Positions 56,528 through 64,000 of a DNA stretch of 64,000 nucleotides are shown here, piece by piece. Source of the stretch: Heliocidaris erythrogramma (taxonomy: Eukaryota; Echinodermata; Echinoidea; Camarodonta; Echinometridae). Under the pieces are notes generated by a model, which was not told where the DNA came from, ran no database searches, and was given only the letters and a program-made list of their open reading frames with translations. The stretch spans positions 34,542,598 to 34,606,597 of the forward strand of contig CM046858.1 in NCBI GenBank assembly GCA_025617745.1, in the 5' to 3' direction. The first letter of the stretch is position 1; each line of letters starts with the position of its first letter. The position numbers and the translations under genes were made by a program.

Positions 56528-57273
56528 CGGTGGCGTATCTACGGGGGGGGGGGGGGGGGCCCGGGCGGCACTTGAAGGGGAGACAAAAAAACACACAAAA
56601 GAGAGAAAGAAAAGGGGGAGAAATATTTTGCGCCCCAGTCAAGGGCAAAATGCGTAAGAAATAATGTTTTACAGGGTTTGAAATGCAAAAAAATGTTCTA
56701 AACTTCGATCGATTTACTCCTTCGTATAATTATTATCAGGGTCCTAGCTATAAGTGTTAACCATTAATTGACTCCATTTGCTTTACCCCCCCCCCCCCCT
56801 CTTAATAATAAACTTGTTATATTTTGCCCCCCAAATGGGATATAAGTGCATAAAAATCACTTTCAAAGTACAGAACATTCGAAAGAAATCATCAATTTGC
56901 AATTACCTTGCTAAATTCTTCAATATTTTTTTCAGGGTTTTCATTCATTTTGCGCCCCCAAAATAGGAATGCTCCAAATTAAAAAAAAAATATGTATATA
57001 TATTGCTAGGTCGCTGTATTCCCTTGAATTTTTTTCTAAGGGTAAAATACATAAGAAATTTCAATTATGCGATGCTCACTCACTTAATATACAATGATTC
57101 ATCAACCCCAAGTTATGTGCACCAAAACTCATTTTCACGTAGTGCCATCATTTCTAAATTAAAAACGCTCATTAATCTGAGTTTTGGGCATATGTTTTGG
57201 GCATGGGGGGGGGGGGGGGGAGCGCACATTTAATAGTTTGCTCCGGGCAACAGAATACCTAGATACGCCACTG
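56528..57273. mobile_element. hAT-like MITE 2
   Basis: Ends CGGTGGCGTATCTACGGG and, inverted, CAGTGGCGTATCTAGGTA. Flanks AGCCAAGG (56520-56527) and AGCCTCGG (57274-57281) agree in 6 of 8 bases. G tracts sit close to both ends (56543-56559, 57206-57221 on the same strand). The interior of about 700 bp has no transposase frame. Confidence 0.8.
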
Positions 57274-57319
57274 AGCCTCGGTCATGACATTTTGACGTCA
57301 TTCCCTAACACAGGGGCTT

Positions 57320-57915
57320 CGCTAGAACATTTTGTATGGGGGTGGGGGTGACACCCAAATTTGCCGACAAAATCATCCGGCCCATTTTCGCAAGGATGGG
57401 GCTGACACCTTTGACCAAATACGAACTTTTCAATTTCTACAGTTTTGTGAGAGATCGAAGCAAGCAAGCAATTTTTTTTTTAATTTTCGGAGTGAAAATG
57501 TACAGAAGTTACATAATGATCTGGGAAACCTTGCGGCCCAAATATGGGATAAGAAGTGGTGGTTGCCCGAATATCGGATCTTTGAAAATCTGCGGGGGGG
57601 GGGGGGGGGGGGGGAGAGACTGCATCCCAATGCCGAAGGGGATGCCTTTTGCCCGAATATCAACTTTTCATTTTCCAAAGGTTTGCGAGCGAGCGAGCAA
57701 AAAAATTTAACCTTCGTAGTGAAAATGTATAGTTACATACACTAGTTATTATTATCAGGAAACCTTGCTTCCCAAATATTTGGATATTCTAGCACTTTGC
57801 CTGTATATGGATATCGGTGGCGGGGGGGGGGGGGGGGCTGCACCCTATTGCCGAAGGGGGACGTCTTTTGCTCGAATATTAAAATATCAGCAGTGTTCGC
57901 GCGAGCGAGCGAGCA
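57320..57915. repeat. Degenerate tandem repeat of about 240 bp with G tracts
   Basis: Two to three units share a G tract followed by CTGCA(T/C)CC, then TTGCCGAAGGGG, TTTTGC(C/T)CGAATAT, GCGAGCGAGCGAGCA and GAAAATGTA. A related piece (GGCTGACAC, GCATATACTGACAG) lies in the foldback interiors at about 31400-31500 and 43900-44000. Confidence 0.65.
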
Positions 57916-57934
57916 GAAAAAATGGCTAGTTTTT

Positions 57935-58075
57935 CTTTCTTTTTCTTCATTCCCTTTTCTTTTCCTTCTTTTCTTTGTTTTTGTTTTCCTTTCCCTTTTC
58001 TTTTTTCTTTTTTCCTTTCTCTTTTTTCTCCTTTTCCTCTCCCTTTTCCCCTTCCTTTTGTTTTGCCCACAGAGG
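57935..58075. repeat. Pyrimidine-rich T/C tract
   Basis: TTTTC/CCTTTT repeats; the frames on both strands are artefacts. Confidence 0.85.
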
Positions 58076-58199
58076 TGACGCATTTTCCGACAAAAAATTT
58101 GAGTGGGGGGGGGGGGGGGTCTAACACCCCTCACCCTACCCTCTATCGACGCCCCTGCCCTCACTGTTGATTGTAAATTTCCCATATTCCCCCCCCCCC

Positions 58200-58287
58200 A
58201 AAAAAAAAACAAAAACAAACAAAAACAAAACAAAAAACAAAAACAAAAACGAAAAAAAAACAAAACAAAACAAAAAAAAAACAAAAA

Positions 58288-58318
<31 letters not shown>

Positions 58319-58350
58319 CAAAAAAAAATAACAAAATAAAGAAGAAAAAA
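58200..58350. repeat. (CAAAA)n low-complexity tract
   Basis: A-rich with regularly spaced C. A similar sequence on the opposite strand borders the gap (62799-62850). Confidence 0.9.
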
Positions 58351-58636
58351 ATATAATTATAATAAATAAAAAGAGAATTCATTATACCTTTACTCATGTC
58401 AGCAAATATTTAAAATTGGGGGGCATTTTCAATGAAGTATACAAAGTCTTTTATATAAAAATTTATGATTATGAATATACAATATTGTGAAAACAGTCTT
58501 GATCTTCACTGACGATTTTGTAAAAGTCCATGTATGCAATACATCCTCGACAAAGGCATGAGAAAATAAAGTTCCTAGGGGAGAGAAAGATAAAAAGGAA
58601 ATTAATGGTATAAAAAAAAGTAAGTGATGAGGGAAT

Positions 58637-59180
58637 ATGAATGAATGAATGAATGGCTTTATTACCAACAACAAACAAGGTTACAATAGAGTAACAAGTT
58701 ACAACATTCAATAATATGACATAACTAGGTTGGTAAAAGGACCCTACAGAAATAGCAAGAAAGCTAGTAGGGCGTAGGACCCTTTATACAAAATAAGTAG
58801 TATAGATTGTTTGCGTATACATCAAGCTAAATATGATATATATAGTATGTCAAGACTTAATTGTAATCAAACAAAAAATCCTATAATTACATGTCAAGAC
58901 TCAAGTGCAATCAACACAAAAAAGTTCGATCTAATCGAAACTATTACCTACTGTACGTGTATTAAAATGAGGCTAATTCACACCTAAACTAAATAATTGA
59001 TGAATTAGGATATTTATAGCAGACTGAAACTTAAAACGGCATAAAAGAAACAAAAGTAAACAAACAAGTGGCAAATCAATATAAAAATAAAATCTACACA
59101 TAATTACATAACAAGTATTTGTTATGCATGTACTTAAAATGCTTTACAGTATTGATACTTTTCATATAAATCCCATAACC
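58637..59180 (-). mobile_element. Probable LINE 3' end (minus strand) with (ATTC)n tail
   Basis: GAATGAATGAATGAATGGCT at 58637 looks like the inverted short-unit tail of a CR1/L2-type LINE, followed by TTTATTACCAACAACAAACA and a non-coding 3' UTR-like region. No coding portion is recognised, so the upstream limit is arbitrary. Confidence 0.45.
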
Positions 59181-59775
59181 AAGTTGCCGTTTTGTCTACT
59201 GATTTTCTTAGTAATAATTATGATTGCAGGGCCCTCAGGGAGAACAGTATTGATTACTGATGAGGTAAACAAGACATAATACATTATTATTTCATTATTA
59301 TTATTATTATTATTATATTATTATTATTATTATTATAATGCATTAAGTTGTATTTAGATATGAGGCATCGAAATATCGCCTAGAATAGCCCTTTGTTTTT
59401 GTTTTCTTTAAGGAGTACTGCACTGAGAGAGAGAGAAGAGAGAGCAAACACACACACATACACACACGTTCGCGAAATTATGTACCTATCTAGACATGGT
59501 ATAATTATGTTTTGTCATCAATAAATATAAAACTAAGGGCATCTCACATAAAGAAGAAGCATTTGGGGGACTTTGCCTCATTTGGGCACTAACTCTCTAT
59601 CAGAAGGGGCGCGTACCTTTAGTCGCAGGACGGGCAAGCATCAAACATCGCCTCGAAATATCTGGATTTTCGATTAGTAAAACTTTGGATAAAACAACAA
59701 AGAGAGGAAAATTCACTATAATGAATTGCGACCAACGTACCTATTAAATAAAAATTTGTTTTTGTCACTAAATAG
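59181..59775. other. No gene; simple repeats
   Basis: Contains the GCAGGGCCCTCAGGGAGAAC motif also at 8714, an (ATT)n tract at 59280-59337, and (GA)n plus (CA)n at 59425-59468. Confidence 0.6.
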
Positions 59776-60732
59776 TTCGGTTACGGTCGAATGTCTATTA
59801 CGAAAAGGATTAAGACAAGTCTGTTCGGTTGTGGATGAATTTCGAGACAAATGGAGATTCATTTTGTCAGGAGCAAGCATCACAAGTCTCACAGGGAATT
59901 AAAATGAAGCATTAAAGGCGCCGTGGAAAAAGAAATGGAACAACTTTTCATAAAGATAGTCTAGGAGAGTATCCAGAAATGACTCCCTATTTTACCAAAA
60001 AGATTCGACTCGCAAATCTTCCACTGGGAAGGGGTGTAAAAGAAACGGCAAAGTTCCCTTGGACATGGACTAAATGTTGCCTCCAAAAAATGCTCTGAAT
60101 GAAAAGAAAACAATAATTATAGTTTACAAATTGTAGTTTCGAGTCTGTTAATTTACTTGAGGTGTAATGTGGTGTGAAATTTTATCAATAAATCATTAAA
60201 ATGTGAAAATGTACTGCATTCTTAACCTACATTATTCTGGATTATGTAAATACGCTATTGTGTAGGCCTATTATGATTAACACATGAATGGTAATTTTCA
60301 GAATTACGTTCATAATGGCTACTTCAGATTATTTTGCTATTATCAAATGCAAGACTATAACTACTAACACTTTTCAGTTATCACCTACAACGAGGAGGTG
60401 ACCTATGACCTCGTAAAATATCACGTGATATGCAATATTGATTTTTGAACTGTACAAACAAAAGTATTTTCTACTAAGATATTTGGTACATCTGTTGAAC
60501 AAACATATTACTTGAAATATGTAAACGTGGAGCTGATATCGTACACGTAGACCGTCACAATCTGAATAGTTCTGTTACGGTTAATGAGTGTCTATTACGA
60601 AAAGGATTAAGGACAAGTTTTATTCGATTGTGGATGAATTTTGAGACAAAATGAAATTTATTTTGTAAGGAGCATACATCACAAGACTCTCAGTGAATGT
60701 ACAAATGAAGCATTTTGACGCCGTGGAAAAAG
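59776..60732. repeat. Direct repeat pair of about 160 bp
   Basis: 59776-59932 and 60568-60732 share TGTCTATTACGAAAAGGATT AAG, TTGTGGATGAATTT, AGCAT.CATCACAAG and GCCGTGGAAAAAG, with moderate divergence. A further shared piece (GGGAAGGGGTG, CAAAGTT, CCAAATGTTGCCTCC type) links 60028-60100 with 61445-61495. Confidence 0.75.
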
Positions 60733-60947
60733 GTAAGTGATTTTTTTTCCCCGCAGTTTATAGTCTGGGAGCAAGAACTGCAGTCTATACGAAACCACTA
60801 TGTTTTTAGCTAAGGTGTTACATATATAATTCCAAAATAGTTTTTTTCATCTATACAAATAACCCCTAGAAATTTGACATTAGATACACGCCTTCATTTC
60901 TATATAATAAAAATCCAGATTAGAAGGAATATTACTCTTAGTAACAC

Positions 60948-61195
60948 CCAGGTGTTAAATGGGTACCCGGTATGATGGCGAAAGGTAATGTCCTTTGCTT
61001 AGCAAGTGTGCCTTTACAGCGACAGGCAGGAATGCTCCCCAGGGATGGAGAATGTGCATACACTGTGTGCGGGCGGCCAGAATCCGGAGTAGACTGGGGG
61101 TCTTATAATATATACCTATCTATACAGCGCCATGAGCGTCGAAAGGCGGACCTGCGCGCTATACAAGTAGCCACTATTATTATTATTATTATTAT
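60948..61195 (+). mobile_element. SINE-type body with (ATT)n tail, headless
   Basis: Starts ACACCCAGGTGTTAAATGGG TACC, continues with GGTAATGTCC and ends TACAGCGCCATGAGCGTCGA ... GCGCTATACAAGTAGCCA followed by (ATT)n. The opening and closing motifs resemble the bodies of the SINEs at 38025-38292 and 8388-8652 read on the opposite strand. No tRNA head is present. Confidence 0.6.
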
Positions 61196-61365
61196 TAGTT
61201 CCAAACATAATAGAATTAGTTTTATTAATGTTTAAAATCAACTTGTTCGCTTTCATCCAGTTACTTATTTATTTAATTGAGTATTTACAAGGTCAAACAA
61301 ATTCTTAGTTTCCGGACCTTTACAAAGTCATTGATAAAAAGTCATTGATAAAATTAAAAACAAAA

Positions 61366-61386
61366 CACCCCCCCCCCCCCCCCCCC
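61366..61386. repeat. C homopolymer of about 20
   Basis: Next to a short CA repeat at 61399-61410. Confidence 0.95.
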
Positions 61387-61657
61387 TCCCTTCCCCAACA
61401 CACACATACTCATGGACCGAATTCTGTGAGAAAGAAAATGTATTGGGAAGGGGTGAAAAGACAACAAAGTTCTCTTGGACCAAATGTTGCCTCCCCAAAA
61501 TACCCAAATTAAAACATAAATGGTGATTTTCGGCATGGCAAGCAACTAGCCCAGATACCGAGCAAGTTCCCCTATTAAAATATTTGAAATAAGGGCGCAT
61601 GAATAAAGCTTTCAAGTTCTCAAACTCAAAGAAACATATTCTTCCCAATAACTACAA

Positions 61658-61824
61658 TTAGTCTAAAACGATTTGGGTAACTTTTTTAGCTAGAATTGGG
61701 TAAAAAGGGAGCATGTATGTTTCCTGAGCAAAATTTAATCCAACAATATGCATGTTCCCTTTTTATTCATTTTTATCCAATATTAAGTAAATATTTACCC
61801 AACGTTTTTTTTTTTTACAGTGTA
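61658..61824. mobile_element. Palindromic MITE with ACAGTGTA end
   Basis: ATTTGGGTAACTTTTTTAGC ... GGGTAAAAAGGGAGCATG on the left is inverted at CATGTTCCCTTTTTATTCAT ... TTTACCCAACG TTTTTTTTTTTTACAGTGTA on the right. The left outer end is decayed. Confidence 0.7.
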
Positions 61825-62298
61825 TACCTGTATAACTGCTCAGACCAGGAGCCTGCCCCTTCAAGGGTATGGCACAACCGTAGTCAGAATTATCTATTCG
61901 ACAGGGGGTTGGTCAAATGTGAAGCCCGAAAATATACTACCACTGTGCAGGATTCCAAATACTTGCCATTTGCCATTCTCCAATAACAAGATGTTATTTC
62001 ATTAGTCACCAATAGGTGAAATGTAAAGCTATATCCTCAGTCATCTTGTTGCCAGGAACCGTATATCAATAAAGTTTTTAGGAAGTGAAGCAAAGGAGGG
62101 GGGCGGCACTTTGTTGTCGCTCATTTCAATATAGAAAGTAAGGTCACCCTAATGTCTCGGCGCCATGGCGATAGAACAGTGACGTGCCCGAACATTGTCA
62201 TAACATTGAATATTCATGGACCTCGCTGCATGAAACGATCTCGTTTATAAATGGATTTATATTTGTTGTTGCCATTTCAATAAGAAAGTAAGGTGGAC
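61825..62298. other. Intergenic, no gene seen
   Basis: No supported gene. AATAAAGTTTTT occurs at about 62069; a short direct repeat (GTTGTTGCCATTTCAATA-like near 62111 and 62262) is present, with AAGTAAGGTCACC and AAGTAAGGTGGAC following. Confidence 0.4.
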
Positions 62299-62798
62299 NN
62301 NNNNNNNNNNNNNNNNNNNNNNNNNNNNNNNNNNNNNNNNNNNNNNNNNNNNNNNNNNNNNNNNNNNNNNNNNNNNNNNNNNNNNNNNNNNNNNNNNNNN
62401 NNNNNNNNNNNNNNNNNNNNNNNNNNNNNNNNNNNNNNNNNNNNNNNNNNNNNNNNNNNNNNNNNNNNNNNNNNNNNNNNNNNNNNNNNNNNNNNNNNNN
62501 NNNNNNNNNNNNNNNNNNNNNNNNNNNNNNNNNNNNNNNNNNNNNNNNNNNNNNNNNNNNNNNNNNNNNNNNNNNNNNNNNNNNNNNNNNNNNNNNNNNN
62601 NNNNNNNNNNNNNNNNNNNNNNNNNNNNNNNNNNNNNNNNNNNNNNNNNNNNNNNNNNNNNNNNNNNNNNNNNNNNNNNNNNNNNNNNNNNNNNNNNNNN
62701 NNNNNNNNNNNNNNNNNNNNNNNNNNNNNNNNNNNNNNNNNNNNNNNNNNNNNNNNNNNNNNNNNNNNNNNNNNNNNNNNNNNNNNNNNNNNNNNNNN
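62299..62798. other. Assembly gap (500 N)
   Basis: Exactly 500 unknown bases, a conventional scaffold gap size, so the true distance is unknown. The right edge is T-rich low-complexity sequence. Confidence 1.
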
Positions 62799-63237
62799 GT
62801 TTTCTTGTTTTGTTTTGTTTTGTTTTTGTCTTTGTTTTTTGTTTTTTATTTTTGGTGAAAAAATTAAGTCTTGGCTCTTGGGGATTGAGCATACCCCACA
62901 CGGACCTACAGCACGTGTACACTTTTGCCGAGCTAGTTTTGACAATAAAACTACAAGCACACCCTCACTTTAAATGTTTGTAGACCCATCGCGCATGGCC
63001 ATAGAGTTACGCCTAGCTCGCTCACCGCGCCGAGGCCTGTATACGTATTGTAGATTTGTACATGTTTAACGTATGGGCCAAAGTGGTTATTATGCCCAGC
63101 GGCCATTAAATCCGCCTGAACAAGTGAATAATTAGTCAAATTTCTTGGTTTTCATTGTTGAAATTCAGTTATTTATAACGGAATAAACGCTATCGTTATC
63201 AATTTATAACTGAAAAAAAATATCAGCAAGAAAGAGC

Positions 63238-63325
63238 GGGATTCGAACCCGGGACCTTAAACGCAAGTGCAGTGTCGAAAGAGAATACTCTGACCAGACG
63301 CCTTTACCACTAGACCATGAGCAAT
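63238..63325 (-). tRNA. tRNA-like sequence, probably pseudo
   Basis: On the minus strand an A box (TGGTCTAGTGGTAAAGGC) and a B box (GGTTCGAATCC) stand about 20 bases further apart than in an ordinary tRNA, so either a long variable arm or an insertion is present. No consistent anticodon stem was found. Flanking AGCAAGAA and TTTCTTGCT are complementary, and a T8 run lies beyond the 3' side. It is probably a tRNA-derived repeat. Confidence 0.55.
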
Positions 63326-63495
63326 TGACAGCGAATCTGTTCTTGCTGCACTGACTATATACCTCCGCTCCATACAAATCTTATCTATACCTCCATTCTT
63401 TTTTTTTTTTTTTTTATATCCTAGGTAGGATTCTGGCCAATTTGAGGATTACTGGGCATATTAGCTATAATAGCCAACGTATGTTAATACGCCAG

Positions 63496-63632
63496 GGGAG
63501 CGTTTCATCAAGCATTTTGTCAGTGACATTTACCGACAGCTGTTATAAGCTACTGAAATCCTTGCATCTGATAGGCTGAGAGCAAATTTGTCAGTAAAAA
63601 TTACTGACAAAATGCTTGATGAAACGCCCCCC
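63496..63632. mobile_element. Palindromic MITE, GCGTTTCATCAAGCATTTTG type
   Basis: GGGAGCGTTTCATCAAGCAT, TTTGTCAGT on the left is inverted at ACTGACAAAATGCTTGATGA, AACGCCCCCC on the right; arms are about 45 bp with a short loop. CCAG-like bases flank both ends. Confidence 0.8.
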
Positions 63633-64000
63633 AGGTGACTTATATATTTTGAGTTATATAAATTTTAGAGTTTATTTGTATTACAGGATATGTGTCATTA
63701 ACTTCCTGTTTCAGTATTTTCTTTGGATAGTGATGTGAGCATCTGTTATGTAGTTTGGACACTGTATTTTTGTTTTGTTTTCTTAAAGGAGAATTAACCC
63801 CTGATTACAAATTTACTTATATTGGAAGGCGCAATATATTCCTACTTATTGGCCTAAATCATTTTCAAATAAGATATCAGAAAAGGGTATAAATAAAGAT
63901 ATTCCAACACCCGGTATCGGCTCCTACTCATTTACATGGGGGCTGCCATTTTCTTGCTGATTTGGAGTTGTACATGAACCATTGAGAAATGTTCCAGTCA
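63633..64000. other. No gene seen to the end of the window
   Basis: AT-rich; no coding or structured element is recognised. Confidence 0.4.

Noticed and set aside
57742-58397. Phe- and Lys/Arg-rich frames
   Set aside because: Direct translations of T/C-rich and (CAAAA)n tracts.
62257-62973. Frames of over 220 codons on both strands
   Set aside because: They are almost entirely the 500-N gap.
63238-63325. A functional class II tRNA gene
   Set aside because: A and B boxes are present but no consistent anticodon stem or acceptor pairing could be drawn; kept only as tRNA-like.

Overview
The window looks like nuclear DNA from a marine deuterostome invertebrate, most likely an echinoderm such as a sea urchin. 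This rests on AT-rich intergenic DNA packed with small palindromic transposons, a DIRS-type retrotransposon, tRNA-headed SINEs, a Penelope-like fragment, THAP-type transposon debris, and a gene built from tandem leucine-rich-repeat (LRR) exons of the kind seen in expanded sea urchin NLR-type immune gene families. Species assignment is inference. There is one assembly gap of exactly 500 N (62299-62798). No bacterial-style genes, operons or CRISPR arrays are present, and most open reading frames are chance translations of repeats.

Layout. 1-1385: a palindromic MITE and an AT-rich palindromic minisatellite. 1386-7519: a DIRS-like retrotransposon with inverted terminal repeats, an internal complementary region, gag-like, RT/RNase H/methyltransferase-like and tyrosine recombinase reading frames, all broken by frameshifts. 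7631-10250: small MITE, SINE, and fossil ends of LRR exons. 10917-27566: the only host gene that can be supported, the 3' part of a plus-strand LRR gene. Five intact 168-base exons (phase 0 to phase 0, 56 codons each) sit in near-identical units of about 1.8-1.9 kb, with two truncated copies, a LINE fragment and a tRNA-like tandem repeat lodged in the array. Three terminal exons (25433-25818, 26949-27050, 27554-27566) finish the reading frame. The five exons differ almost only in a stretch of about 60 bases that encodes the exposed strand of one LRR, while the introns are nearly identical.

30530-35371 and 42649-48252: two copies of a large foldback transposon. Its inverted ends are tandem arrays of 16- and 26-base units, each copy has a perfect 8-base target duplication, and the empty site of the second copy is preserved in a paralogous segment at 50968-50975. 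This resembles the sea urchin TU elements known from older literature (memory-based comparison). 35380-39500: Penelope-like GIY-YIG fragment, an intact-looking tRNA-Arg(TCT) gene on the minus strand inside a repeat cassette, a decayed L1/Tx1-like LINE with a SINE inside it. 39558-51233: a THAP-exon-bearing element, a TTAA-flanked palindrome, and a segmental duplication whose two copies show layered insertions with readable empty sites. 51572-64000: LINE remnants, hAT-like MITEs with long G tracts, simple repeats, the gap, and a tRNA-like repeat.

The parts do not form a pathway. The story is genome dynamics: an exon-modular LRR gene expanding by tandem duplication next to a dense nest of transposons whose relative ages can be read from nesting and target duplications.
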